DNA of 17,334 nt from Lachnospiraceae bacterium (GCA_017446125.1 JAFSRL010000175.1:1-17334); one strand, 5' to 3'. Positions 7,405 to 14,600 are shown, numbered from the stretch's first letter. Notes: a model not told the origin generated them from the sequence alone. Program-made: numbers and translations.

Positions 7405-8589
7405 TTAGTATGCCGCCGCAAGGCGCTCGAACGCGGGTAAGGAGCGTTCAATCATTTCATAAGATACACAGTAAGCAAGGCGCACATAGCCCGGGCAGCC
7501 GAAGGTGGTACCGGGAACCAGCAGAATGTGCTCTTCCTTGGCGCGTGCGACAAATGCCGTTTCGTCTTTTGTCGGGGACTTGATGAATAAGTAAAACGCG
7601 CCCTGCGGTTTGATGACTTCGAACTTTAGACCCGTCAGCTTTTCATAGAGGAGCTTGCGGTTGCGGTCGTAGAAGGCGACGTCCGCCTTCACATCCGTAC
7701 AGTCCGCGACGACACGCTGGAAGAGGCTCGGCGCGTTCACGTATCCCAGGATGCGGTTTGCAACCGTAAGCGCACCGATTAATGTGTCATGCTCCGCGGC
7801 GTCTTTTCCAAGCGCGAGATAACCGATGCGCTCGCCCGGCAGGGACAGTGACTTGCTGTAGGAGTACGCGTAGATTGTATTCGGAATGATTGCCGGAATA
7901 AATGGTGCCGTCACACCGTCGTAGACGAGCTCGCGGTAAGGTTCATCCGCAACGATGAAAACGGGATGACCGATGCGCGCTTCCGCTTCCTTTAATACCT
8001 CACCGATTGCGCGGATTGTTTCCTCCGAATACACGACGCCGGTCGGGTTGTTCGGGTTGTTGATGATCACGCACTTGGTCTTGTCTGTGATGGCATTGCG
8101 CAATGCATCCGCATCCGGCTGGAAATCCTCCGTGTTTGCGGGAATGACCTTGAGCGTTCCGCCGTAATTGGCAACATAGTTTCTGTATTCTCCAAAGAAG
8201 GGTGCAAAAACGATGACCTCGTCGCCCGCTGCAAGAAGCGCGCGGAAGACACAGTTCATCGCGCCGGCAGCGCCCACCGTCATGATGAGGTCGCCCGCTT
8301 CGTAATCCGTTCCGTACTGCGCATTCAAATGTGCCGCAAGCTTTGCGCGCACATCATCGTAACCGGCATTCTTCATGTAGCCGTGCACCATGCCGGTGTT
8401 CTCCGTTGTCAGGATGTTGACCGCGGCGTCCGTTACCGCCTGCGGAACCGGTGAAGCAGGATTGCCCAGCGAAAAATCATAGACGTTTTCCGCGCCGAAT
8501 TGTTTCGCCATTTCCAAACCTTCCTCGAACATCTTACGGATCACGCTCGATCCGGCAACCAGTTGCTGCATATTTTCTGAAATGATCAT
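7405..8589 (-). CDS. PLP-dependent class I/II aminotransferase
   Basis: With ATG at 8589 this is a 394-residue fold-type I aminotransferase. Visible are NNPNNPTG (177-184), DEPYRE (215-220), the PLP lysine in SYSKS (Lys246) and the phosphate-binding Arg in LPGERIGY (Arg254). It probably acts on aspartate, aromatic or other common amino acids in the cytoplasm; the exact substrate cannot be read. A TTG at 8625 would extend the N-terminus by 12 residues, but the ATG has a GAGG ribosome site 8 nt upstream and its N-terminus (MIISENMQQLVAGSSVIR) looks like the family start. It is the first gene of a unit with rpoN. Its promoter is nested in the palindrome at 8631-8664. Confidence 0.92.
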   Translation of the reverse strand: MIISENMQQLVAGSSVIRKMFEEGLEMAKQFGAENVYDFSLGNPASPVPQAVTDAAVNILTTENTGMVHGYMKNAGYDDVRAKLAAHLNAQYGTDYEAGDLIMTVGAAGAMNCVFRALLAAGDEVIVFAPFFGEYRNYVANYGGTLKVIPANTEDFQPDADALRNAITDKTKCVIINNPNNPTGVVYSEETIRAIGEVLKEAEARIGHPVFIVADEPYRELVYDGVTAPFIPAIIPNTIYAYSYSKSLSLPGERIGYLALGKDAAEHDTLIGALTVANRILGYVNAPSLFQRVVADCTDVKADVAFYDRNRKLLYEKLTGLKFEVIKPQGAFYLFIKSPTKDETAFVARAKEEHILLVPGTTFGCPGYVRLAYCVSYEMIERSLPAFERLAAAY

Positions 8590-8627
8590 GAAGATACCTC
8601 GCTTCCCCTTCGGGTGTTGTTGCAATC

Positions 8628-8664
8628 AAAAAGTTCCGTGTGATGATTATATCACACGGAACTT
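8628..8664 (-). terminator. Rho-independent terminator after the Lys-rich/DUF6465-like gene
   Basis: AAGTTCCGTGTGAT and ATCACACGGAACTT form a perfect 14-bp stem with a 6-nt loop. On the minus strand the stem runs into TTTTT. It lies 27 nt after the stop of the -1 frame extension (8692), which supports that extension as the true gene end. Confidence 0.85.
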
Positions 8665-8674
8665 CTCATGTCTT
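8646..8674 (-). promoter_or_regulatory. Promoter of the aminotransferase-rpoN unit, inside the terminator palindrome
   Basis: Minus-strand TGATATAAT (8654-8646) is a perfect extended -10. AAGACA (8674-8669) is a fair -35 at 17-nt spacing. The -10 covers the loop of the 14-bp inverted repeat, so the two arms flank it. Predicted start is near 8639, giving a leader of about 50 nt. Confidence 0.6.
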
Positions 8675-8691
8675 TCGTAACTCCGCTATCC

Positions 8692-8928
8692 TTATCCCTC
8701 CAGCGCGATGTCTCCGAACTCTTTTCCGTTGATCACGTAGTATGCTCTTCCGTCTTCCGGCTTCACATACAGGTCTAAGGATTCGATGGCGCTTTCCGCC
8801 TTGCCGGAGAGCTCCGCCCAGGCCGCTCTTGCCCGTTTCACCAGATCCGTACTTGCGACCGATACGTCCGCGTACTGATAGATGATGTTGGCTGCAACCT
8901 TCAGGATTGCCTTAGGCGCGTTGCTTAC
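8692..8928 (-). CDS. DUF6465-like C-terminal module in the -1 frame of the Lys-rich gene
   Basis: A 78-codon open frame begins exactly where the Lys-rich frame stops and ends at TAA (8694-8692). It has no start codon of its own. The product is not low-complexity: it has a helical stretch (KAILKVAANIIYQYADVSV), then LVKRARAAWAEL, then the segment SLDLYVKPEDGRAYYVING, which matches my memory of the DUF6465 family, whose members have a Lys/Ala-rich N-terminus and this C-terminus. It would be made by a -1 frameshift on A9-G (or one extra A in the mRNA), giving a 359-residue fusion. Alternatively, the chromosome or the assembly has lost one A and this is a broken gene. The terminator 27 nt downstream argues that this is the natural gene end. 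Confidence 0.75.
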   Translation of the reverse strand, partial: VSNAPKAILKVAANIIYQYADVSVASTDLVKRARAAWAELSGKAESAIESLDLYVKPEDGRAYYVINGKEFGDIALEG

Positions 8929-9770
8929 TTTTTTTTTGCGACCTTCTTTGCAGGCTTCTTCGCAACGGGCTTCTTCGCGACCGGCTTCTTCGCGACCGGC
9001 TTCTTTGCTACAGGCTTCTTCGCGACGGTCTTCTTCGCGGTCGTCTTCTTTGCAGCCGTTGTCTTCTTAGCTACCGGCTTCTTCGCGGTCGTCTTCTTAG
9101 CTACCGGCTTCTTTGCGACGGTCTTCTTTGCTGCCGTTGTCTTCTTTGCTACCGGCTTCTTCGCGACGGTCTTCTTTGCAGCCGTTGTCTTCTTTGCTAC
9201 CGGCTTCTTCGCTGCGGGCTTCTTTGCCGCGGGCTTCTTCGCTGCAGGCTTCTTCGCTGCGGGCTTCTTTGCGACGGTCTTCTTTGCTGCCGTCGTCTTC
9301 TTTGCCGTCGTCGTCTTCTTTGCTGCTGTCTTCTTCGTGGTTGCTTTCTTTGCTACTGCCATCTTCTTCACCCTCTTTTCCGCGGCCTTTTTGACCGCTA
9401 CCTTTTTCTTATCAACAGTTTTCTCCGCTGCCTTAACTTTTTTTACTACTTTCTTTTTTGCAGTCGCGGCTTTCTTGGCAACGGCTTTCTTGTCTGCCGC
9501 AACTTTCTTCTCAACTTTCTTTTTTGCAGTGGTAACTTTTTTCGCTACCTTTTTTTCTTCCGCCTTGACTTTCTTCTGTACTTTCTTTAAGTCCTTCTTG
9601 ACCTTCTGTACAGGATCCGGTTTCCTGGCGGCGGGTTCGACGGGTGCTTCCTCCGTCTGCTCCCTTTCCGTCACCGGGCTTTCCTGCCGGGTTCCCGTCG
9701 GTACCATTGAGGCAAACAACGGAGAACGCAGGGCTGCAACCGGTTTCGGCGTTGCAGGATTAATTTCCAT
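8925..9770 (-). CDS. Lys/Ala/Pro-rich histone-H1-tail-like protein, N-terminal frame
   Basis: The 281-residue zero-frame product starts at ATG 9770, with GGGAGG 7 nt upstream; a TTG five codons earlier would leave no ribosome site. Residues 1-60 are a mixed, acidic/proline segment. From about residue 60 it is almost all Lys, Ala and Val. The second half is built from AKKPVAKK and AKKTTAAKK repeats like histone H1 tails or bacterial H1 analogues, so nucleic-acid binding is likely. Lys is mostly AAG in the repeats, but the frame ends GCA AAA AAA AAG TAA, making nine consecutive A before the stop. The conserved-looking C-terminus continues in the -1 frame. The gene has its own strong promoter with a palindrome in the spacer. 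Confidence 0.85.
   Translation of the reverse strand: MEINPATPKPVAALRSPLFASMVPTGTRQESPVTEREQTEEAPVEPAARKPDPVQKVKKDLKKVQKKVKAEEKKVAKKVTTAKKKVEKKVAADKKAVAKKAATAKKKVVKKVKAAEKTVDKKKVAVKKAAEKRVKKMAVAKKATTKKTAAKKTTTAKKTTAAKKTVAKKPAAKKPAAKKPAAKKPAAKKPVAKKTTAAKKTVAKKPVAKKTTAAKKTVAKKPVAKKTTAKKPVAKKTTAAKKTTAKKTVAKKPVAKKPVAKKPVAKKPVAKKPAKKVAKKK
8928..8934 (-). other. Candidate -1 frameshift slippery heptamer A-AAA-AAG
   Basis: In zero frame the codons are AAA AAG TAA, preceded by A, which is the E. coli dnaX-type slippery heptamer followed at once by a stop. It lies in a nine-A run (8929-8937). An SD-like AAGAAGG lies just upstream (8943-8949), and GCAAC/GTTGC (8920-8924 with 8894-8898) could form a weak downstream stem. 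A shift to -1 enters the 78-codon DUF6465-like frame. Confidence 0.55.
8940..9340 (-). repeat. Degenerate tandem repeats in the Lys-rich gene
   Basis: Short units encoding AKKPV, AKKTTA and AKKTV recur many times. A 16-residue (48-bp) higher-order unit, KKTTAAKKTVAKKPVA, repeats nearly exactly. Such repeats can expand or contract by slippage. Confidence 0.8.
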
Positions 9771-9839
9771 ACCGTGTCCTCCCAATATGAATAATTTATA
9801 TACTGCATATTAATAGGTTCGGTGTTCACTACAGTATTG

Positions 9840-9868
9840 ATTTTATTACGATTTATCGTAATTGTCAA
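9840..9868 (-). promoter_or_regulatory. Strong promoter of the Lys-rich/DUF6465-like gene
   Basis: Minus-strand TTGACA (9868-9863), a 17-nt spacer and TAAAAT (9845-9840) match consensus at 11 of 12 positions. The start is expected near 9833, leaving a ~60-nt leader. A-rich sequence upstream could serve as an UP element. Confidence 0.8.
9845..9862. promoter_or_regulatory. Perfect palindrome filling the promoter spacer, likely operator
   Basis: ATTACGATTTATCGTAAT has perfect 8-bp arms around TT and occupies the whole spacer between -35 and -10. This is a classical repressor position. I do not recognise the cognate regulator. Confidence 0.65.
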
Positions 9869-9923
9869 ACTTTTCAGTGAATTTTTCGTTTATTTTTTTT
9901 GTTTTTTATGCTGAAGAAATTTA

Positions 9924-10754
9924 TTATGCAAGCATAAAATACAAAAGAACAACGACACCTAAAGCAATGCGATAATATCCAAACACTTTGAAGTCATGTC
10001 TGCGGATGTAATTCAATAAAAATTTAATTACGAAGACAGAGACGACAAACGCTGTAATTACGCCTGTTGCGAGCACTGCCGCTTCCGTTCCGGTAAACGA
10101 CGCGCCGTTGTTGTGAATGTATTTGACAATCTTCAAAAGACTCGCACCCGCCATGACGGGAATCGCAAGAAAGAAGGTGTACTCCGCTGCAACGGTGCGT
10201 GACACACCGATCAGTAACGCGCCTAAAATTGTTGCGCCACTGCGTGAGGTGCCGGGAAAGATTGCGGCGATTAATTGAAACGCGCCGATGATGAGCGCCG
10301 TCTTCACATCAATCATGTTTAAGGAATTAATCTTCGGCGTTTTTTCTTTGTTGTAGTTTTCGATGACAAGGAACGCGACACCGAACGCGATGAGAGAGAT
10401 GGCGACAACGGTTGCGTTGTAAAGATGCTCGTCCAGCCAGTCATCAAACAACACACCCACAATGCCCGCCGGTATGCATGAAATCAAAATCTTTGCCCAA
10501 AGATACCAGACCGCTTTTTTCTCTGTTACGTTTTTCTTTGGATCAAACGGCCAGATGGTATTCCGGAACAAAACGACAACCGCAAGAATCGCGCCAAGCT
10601 GAATGACGACGAGGAACACATTCCAGAACGCTTCCGATACCTCCATCTTCACAAACTCGTCCAACAGAATCATGTGTCCCGTGGAGCTGATGGGCAGCCA
10701 CTCCGTGATGCCTTCCACAATGCCGAACAACAGCGCCTTTAATACATCCAACAT
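9924..10754 (-). CDS. uppP: Undecaprenyl-diphosphatase (UppP/BacA)
   Basis: The 276-residue integral membrane protein carries both family signatures: EGITEWLPISSTGH (14-27) and PGTSRSGAT (167-175), whose Glu, His and Arg residues form the active site. Several hydrophobic helices span the rest. It removes a phosphate from undecaprenyl diphosphate to recycle the lipid carrier for peptidoglycan and other wall polymers, and confers bacitracin tolerance. The ATG has AGAGGAA about 6 nt upstream, overlapping the stop region of the GNAT gene 11 nt before it, so the two are cotranscribed. No clear terminator follows. Confidence 0.96.
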   Translation of the reverse strand: MLDVLKALLFGIVEGITEWLPISSTGHMILLDEFVKMEVSEAFWNVFLVVIQLGAILAVVVLFRNTIWPFDPKKNVTEKKAVWYLWAKILISCIPAGIVGVLFDDWLDEHLYNATVVAISLIAFGVAFLVIENYNKEKTPKINSLNMIDVKTALIIGAFQLIAAIFPGTSRSGATILGALLIGVSRTVAAEYTFFLAIPVMAGASLLKIVKYIHNNGASFTGTEAAVLATGVITAFVVSVFVIKFLLNYIRRHDFKVFGYYRIALGVVVLLYFMLA

Positions 10755-10765
10755 AACCGTTCCTC

Positions 10766-11719
10766 TTACAGTCTTTTTTTCATCAGCAGGTAACTGCCGT
10801 ATTTGATTTCGCTTAAACCGACCACACGCTCACCGGTGTAATCGTTTCCGTAAATGTTTTCCTCGATGCTGACTTCCTTCTCCGGCGCAAAGCCGCACTT
10901 CTTTAACAGGTGAATCGATTCCGTATTGTTGTCTTTGACAAGCGCCTGCACGGTTTCGAAAAACAGCATCTCTTTTCCGTACTTCAGGCAGGCATTGATC
11001 ACCTCGGTCGCATAACCCTTTCTCTGATACGGCACCGCAATCAAAAACCCGATCTCCGGTTCCGCGAACCCGCCGCGCAAGGAAAAGCCCGCGCGTCCGA
11101 TCACCTCGCCGGATGCTTTGTCGATCACCGTCCAGACACCGTATCCCATCAACGCGTAGACCTTGTCGATGTAATCCGCGGTGTAGCGCTTTTCGTCCTC
11201 CGGATCCTCGAAGAGTCCTTCCATGTATTCCGTGATTGCGGGCTCCTTGTAAATGTTATAAAACGCCTCCACATCCGCGACGGTTGTCTCGCGCAAAATG
11301 CAGCGTTCGGATTCTAAGATTGTCCATGGTTCGTTTGCCAGACGCTGGTACGCTTTGACATAAGAGTCCGGCTCCACTTCGTCGAATTCCGCAAACAAAA
11401 ACCGCACGCTGGGAAAATCGTCTTCTGTTGCCGCACCCTCAATCAGACCGATGCAGTATGCGCCGTCCTCACAGATCGTCGCAGCAAGCGACGGAATGTT
11501 GGTTGCAAAGAGTGTCGTATCCTTGTCCGTTCTTGTGCGTATCTCACGGTACGCGTTTTCCGCGTCCTTTACGGACGTTAACAGCGCACTGTTTTCGATT
11601 CCCCTCACATCGCGCGAGGAAAACGCGATGAGGTTGCGTGAGAGCGCATCAAGGCGCATGCGCAATTCCTTCACCGGATACGCCGGTTCTTCTAACAGAA
11701 AGATAACTTGCTTTAACAT
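10766..11719 (-). CDS. GNAT-family N-acetyltransferase with an extra N-terminal domain
   Basis: The 317-residue protein has a RimJ/RimL-like acetyltransferase domain from about residue 137. It contains ILRETTVADVEAFY, the acetyl-CoA loop QRKGYA (232-237) and NTESIHLLKKCGF near the C-terminus. The first ~130 residues are unlike GNAT; the segment leading into the domain (YQRLANEPWTILESERC) resembles clostridial GNAT proteins fused to a degenerate HAD-like domain, but no HAD DxD motif is seen. The target is unknown (protein N-terminus, antibiotic or metabolite). The ATG has no Shine-Dalgarno sequence; an extended -10 lies 7 nt upstream, so the transcript may be leaderless. It is cotranscribed with uppP and divergent from hprK. 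Confidence 0.88.
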   Translation of the reverse strand: MLKQVIFLLEEPAYPVKELRMRLDALSRNLIAFSSRDVRGIENSALLTSVKDAENAYREIRTRTDKDTTLFATNIPSLAATICEDGAYCIGLIEGAATEDDFPSVRFLFAEFDEVEPDSYVKAYQRLANEPWTILESERCILRETTVADVEAFYNIYKEPAITEYMEGLFEDPEDEKRYTADYIDKVYALMGYGVWTVIDKASGEVIGRAGFSLRGGFAEPEIGFLIAVPYQRKGYATEVINACLKYGKEMLFFETVQALVKDNNTESIHLLKKCGFAPEKEVSIEENIYGNDYTGERVVGLSEIKYGSYLLMKKRL

Positions 11720-11726
11720 ACTAATA

Positions 11727-11735
11727 ATGATACCA
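11727..11735 (-). promoter_or_regulatory. Extended -10 promoter of GNAT-uppP
   Basis: Minus-strand TGGTATCAT is an extended -10 with one mismatch. It ends 7 nt before the GNAT ATG, so +1 falls at the start codon. It is back-to-back with the hprK promoter, the two -10 boxes being only 12 bp apart. Confidence 0.5.
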
Positions 11736-11741
11736 CAATCA

Positions 11742-11750
11742 TGCTATAAT
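11742..11750 (+). promoter_or_regulatory. Extended -10 promoter of the hprK operon
   Basis: TGCTATAAT is a perfect extended -10. No convincing -35 is present at 17 nt upstream. Start expected near 11757, leaving a short leader that contains the GGAGG ribosome site at 11764-11768. Confidence 0.65.
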
Positions 11751-11774
11751 GAAGAATATGATTGGAGGATAGCC

Positions 11775-12719
11775 ATGGCGAGTGTATCATTACAGGAAAT
11801 CATTGAAAAAATGAAGCTGCACAATCTCACGCCGGACATCGATGTGACGCACATCGAAGTGACGCAGTCTGACATCAACCGTCCCGCGTTGCAGATGACC
11901 GGTTACTTCGAGCACTTCGACCGTTCGCGCATTCAGGCGATTGGTTTTGTGGAATCCACCTATATGGATTCCATGAGTGCCGCCCAGAAAAAAAGCATCT
12001 ACAAACAATTCTTTTCCTTTGATATTCCCGCCGTTGTTTTCTGCCGCGGCATTGTTCCGGACAAGGCATTCTTAAAAGCGGCAACCGAATCCGGCATTCC
12101 CGTGCTGCAAAGCGACGCAAGCACCAGTGAGTTTATGGCGGAAATGATCCGGTGGTTAAACGTCAAGCTTGCGCCGTCCATCTCCATCCACGGGGTGCTG
12201 GTGGATGTCTTCGGCGAGGGCGTTTTGATCACGGGCGAGAGCGGCATCGGAAAATCGGAGGCGGCACTTGAGTTGATTAAGCGCGGACACCGTCTTGTCT
12301 CGGATGACGTGGTTACCTTGAAGAAGGTGAGCGAGGAAACCCTGATCGGATTCGCGCCGGACATCACAAAGCATTTCATTGAGCTTCGGGGCATCGGCAT
12401 CATCGATGTCAAAACCCTTTACGGTGTTTCGAGCGTGCGCGATACCCAGAGCATCGACCTTGTCATCGAGCTCGAGGAGTGGGATAAGGATCGCGAGTAC
12501 GACCGCTTCGGCCTGCAGGAGGAGTTTACGGAATACTTAGGGCACCGGATTGTCTGTCACAAGATTCCCATTCGTCCCGGCAGAAACCTTGCCGTGATTG
12601 TGGAATCCGCTGCGGTCAATCACCGGCAGAAGAAGATGGGATACAACGCGGCGCAGGCGCTGTACGACCGTGTGCAGGCGGCGCTGAAGAACGGAAAAGG
12701 AGGGGGCCTCAATGCTTAA
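11775..12719 (+). CDS. hprK: HPr kinase/phosphorylase
   Basis: The 314-residue protein has the bifunctional HprK layout: N-terminal domain, conserved His139 (SIHG), P-loop GESGIGKS (154-161), SDDVV, the family signature ELRGIGIID (203-211), and IPIRPGRNLAVIVE in the C-terminus. It phosphorylates, and dephosphorylates, Ser46 of HPr-type proteins in response to glycolytic state, driving CcpA-type catabolite control. The ATG at 11775 has GGAGG 6 nt upstream; the frame is open further upstream but that part overlaps the divergent gene. Its start is followed by the family-typical SLQEIIEKMKL. It overlaps glcK by 8 nt. A Ser46-bearing HPr homologue lies four genes downstream and is a plausible substrate. 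Confidence 0.97.
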   Translation: MASVSLQEIIEKMKLHNLTPDIDVTHIEVTQSDINRPALQMTGYFEHFDRSRIQAIGFVESTYMDSMSAAQKKSIYKQFFSFDIPAVVFCRGIVPDKAFLKAATESGIPVLQSDASTSEFMAEMIRWLNVKLAPSISIHGVLVDVFGEGVLITGESGIGKSEAALELIKRGHRLVSDDVVTLKKVSEETLIGFAPDITKHFIELRGIGIIDVKTLYGVSSVRDTQSIDLVIELEEWDKDREYDRFGLQEEFTEYLGHRIVCHKIPIRPGRNLAVIVESAAVNHRQKKMGYNAAQALYDRVQAALKNGKGGGLNA

Positions 12720-13665
12720 GGAGGGTGATGTCGTTGCCGGCGTAGACGTTGGCGGAACAACCGTAAAAATCGGATTCTTTTCACCGGAAGGAAGAATGCT
12801 GCACGCGTTTGAAATTGTGACGCGCACGGAGGACGCGGGTGCCTATATTCTTCCGGACATTGCCGAAGCGATTAAGCGCGAGCTGCCCGTTTGCGGCAAA
12901 ACTTACGAAGACTTAAAGGGAATCGGGCTGGATGTTCCGGGTCCCGTGGATTCGGCAGGGACCATTTACCGTGCCGTAAATATCGGCTGGGGCGTGTTCT
13001 CCATCAAAGAGGAAATGGAGAAGCTCACCAATGTCCCCGTTGCCGCAGGAAACGATGCGACCGTTGCGGCGCTGGGCGAGGTGTGGAAGGGCTGCGCGAA
13101 GGACTGCGATGACTTTTTACTGTTGACGCTCGGCACGGGCATCGGCGGCGGCATCGTCACCGGCGGAAAAATTCTTACGGGGGCGACCGGTGCCGGCGGA
13201 GAGATCGGGCACTTCTGCCTTGAGGAAATTGACGAGGCATGCACCTGCGGCTGTCGCGGCTGCTTCGAACAGTTTTGTTCCGCCACCGGCTTTGTGCGCA
13301 TCACAAGGAAACTCTTGTCGGAAACGAACGAGGTCAGCATTCTGCGTGAAGCGCCGATTGACTCCAAGGAAATTTTCGCGGCTGCCGCAAAGGGCGACGC
13401 GCTTGCGAATGAGGCGATTCACCTCTACGGACATTATCTCGGAAAGGGCATCGCGGTGCTGTGCTCCATCTTGAACCCGGAGGTTGTTGCCTTGGGCGGC
13501 GGCGTAAGCAAGGCCGGGGAGCAGCTCATCGATTTGCTGCGTCCCTCCTTTGAAGCGCATGTCTTCCATGCGTGCCGGGATGTTTCGTTCCGCATTGCGA
13601 CGCTGGGCAACGATGCCGGAATGTACGGCAGCGCGAAGCTGATTCTGGATTTGATTTCGAATTAA
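12712..13665 (+). CDS. glcK: ROK-family glucokinase
   Basis: The 317-residue protein shows the ATP-binding DVGGTTVK (12-19), LDVPGPVD, catalytic Asp115 in GND, LGTGIGGG, and a zinc site made of His167 (EIGH) and the cysteines of CTCGCRGCFE (177-186). These identify a ROK sugar kinase, most likely glucose kinase as in other Bacillota. It makes glucose 6-phosphate from ATP and glucose in the cytoplasm. The start overlaps hprK, and GGAGG lies 8 nt upstream of the ATG. Its place beside hprK fits a role in carbon-source sensing, although N-acetylmannosamine or another hexose cannot be excluded as substrate. Confidence 0.92.
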   Translation: MLKEGDVVAGVDVGGTTVKIGFFSPEGRMLHAFEIVTRTEDAGAYILPDIAEAIKRELPVCGKTYEDLKGIGLDVPGPVDSAGTIYRAVNIGWGVFSIKEEMEKLTNVPVAAGNDATVAALGEVWKGCAKDCDDFLLLTLGTGIGGGIVTGGKILTGATGAGGEIGHFCLEEIDEACTCGCRGCFEQFCSATGFVRITRKLLSETNEVSILREAPIDSKEIFAAAAKGDALANEAIHLYGHYLGKGIAVLCSILNPEVVALGGGVSKAGEQLIDLLRPSFEAHVFHACRDVSFRIATLGNDAGMYGSAKLILDLISN

Positions 13666-13682
13666 AGCAGGGTGGTGTTTCT

Positions 13683-14600
13683 TTGAAGGAATTGATTGCA
13701 TCGCTGCGCGCGTTTTTTCCCGCAGAGGATGTTCTGGAAAACGAATCGATGGCGCTTCACACAACCTTCCGTGCCGGCGGTACGGCGCGGGTGTTTGTGC
13801 GCCCGCACTCCATGGAAGATTTAAAACAGGTGTTGTCGCTCACCGTGCGGCATGACGCACCCTATACCGTGATTGGGAACGGGTCGAACCTGTTGGTGTC
13901 GGATGATGGGTATGAGGGCGTGGTGGTATGTGTGAGGGGGATGGGGATTGCCGGGATGATGAATTCCGAAATCGCCTCCCGCATGCGGGACGCCGGGCTG
14001 TCCGGTTTTGAGTTTGCCGCGGGGATTCCCGGCACCTTGGGGGGTGCCGTCATCATGAATGCCGGCGCGTACGGCGGCGAGATGAAGGACATTGTGACGC
14101 GCGTGGATGCCCTGCATGTTCTTACGGACGGTACGGTGGAGGAGGTTTCCTTTTCCGCGGAAGAAATGCAATTCGCTTACCGCACCTCGCGGTTGAAAAA
14201 CGATTCGTCCTATGTTGTTACGGCTGCGCACCTGGCACTTACGCCGGATGACCCTGAGACAATCGCAAAACGCATGAAGGAGCTTGCGGAAAAGCGGAAG
14301 GAAAAACAGCCCTTGGAATTTGCTTCCGCGGGAAGTACGTTCAAGCGTCCCGAAGGGCATTTTGCCGGCGCACTGATTGAGGCTGCCGGATGCAAGGGGC
14401 TGTCCGTGGGCGACGCGCAGGTTTCGGAAAAGCACGCGGGCTTTCTGATTAACCGCGGAAATGCAAGCGCCCTTCAAATCCATCAACTGATGCGCGAGGT
14501 GATGAGGCGCGTTTACGAAAACAGCGGTGTGACGTTGGAACCGGAGATTGTACTGCTCGGTTCTTTCCCCGGGCAGAAGGAGGCATTATGCGATTCGTAA
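13683..14600 (+). CDS. murB: UDP-N-acetylenolpyruvoylglucosamine reductase
   Basis: The 305-residue flavoenzyme has FAD-binding GNGSNLL (65-71), GIPGTLGGAVIMNAGAYGG (114-132), YRTSRLK (166-172), GSTFKRP (217-223) with the proton-donor Ser218, and PEIV with Glu288. It reduces UDP-GlcNAc-enolpyruvate to UDP-MurNAc using NADPH in the cytoplasm. The chosen start is TTG at 13683, 17 nt after glcK, with an AGGGTGGTG-like site upstream; no in-frame ATG exists before the conserved core. Between LLVSDDGYEGVVV and GFEFAAGIPG it is about 12 residues shorter than the clostridial proteins I remember, losing the usual Ala-Gly-rich strand. It overlaps rapZ by 13 nt. Confidence 0.95.
   Translation: MKELIASLRAFFPAEDVLENESMALHTTFRAGGTARVFVRPHSMEDLKQVLSLTVRHDAPYTVIGNGSNLLVSDDGYEGVVVCVRGMGIAGMMNSEIASRMRDAGLSGFEFAAGIPGTLGGAVIMNAGAYGGEMKDIVTRVDALHVLTDGTVEEVSFSAEEMQFAYRTSRLKNDSSYVVTAAHLALTPDDPETIAKRMKELAEKRKEKQPLEFASAGSTFKRPEGHFAGALIEAAGCKGLSVGDAQVSEKHAGFLINRGNASALQIHQLMREVMRRVYENSGVTLEPEIVLLGSFPGQKEALCDS

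Noticed and set aside
8590..8625. TTG start adding 12 residues to the aminotransferase
   Set aside because: The ATG at 8589 has its own ribosome site and family-typical N-terminus.
8940..9340. CRISPR-like array
   Set aside because: The repeats are in frame, contiguous and code for AKKPV/AKKTT units; there are no unique spacers.
9113..9813. Long plus-strand open frames (Ser/Leu- and Phe-rich) opposite the Lys-rich gene
   Set aside because: They are the complement of AAG/GCC-type repeats, with no ribosome site and extreme composition.
9904..9939. TTTTATGCT / AGCATAAAA inverted repeat as uppP terminator
   Set aside because: The stem is AT-only-rich with an 18-nt loop and lacks a T-run on the minus strand after it.
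11451..11774. Longer N-terminus for hprK from an upstream ATG
   Set aside because: It overlaps the divergent GNAT gene and both promoters, and is unlike HprK; the ATG at 11775 has GGAGG and the family start.
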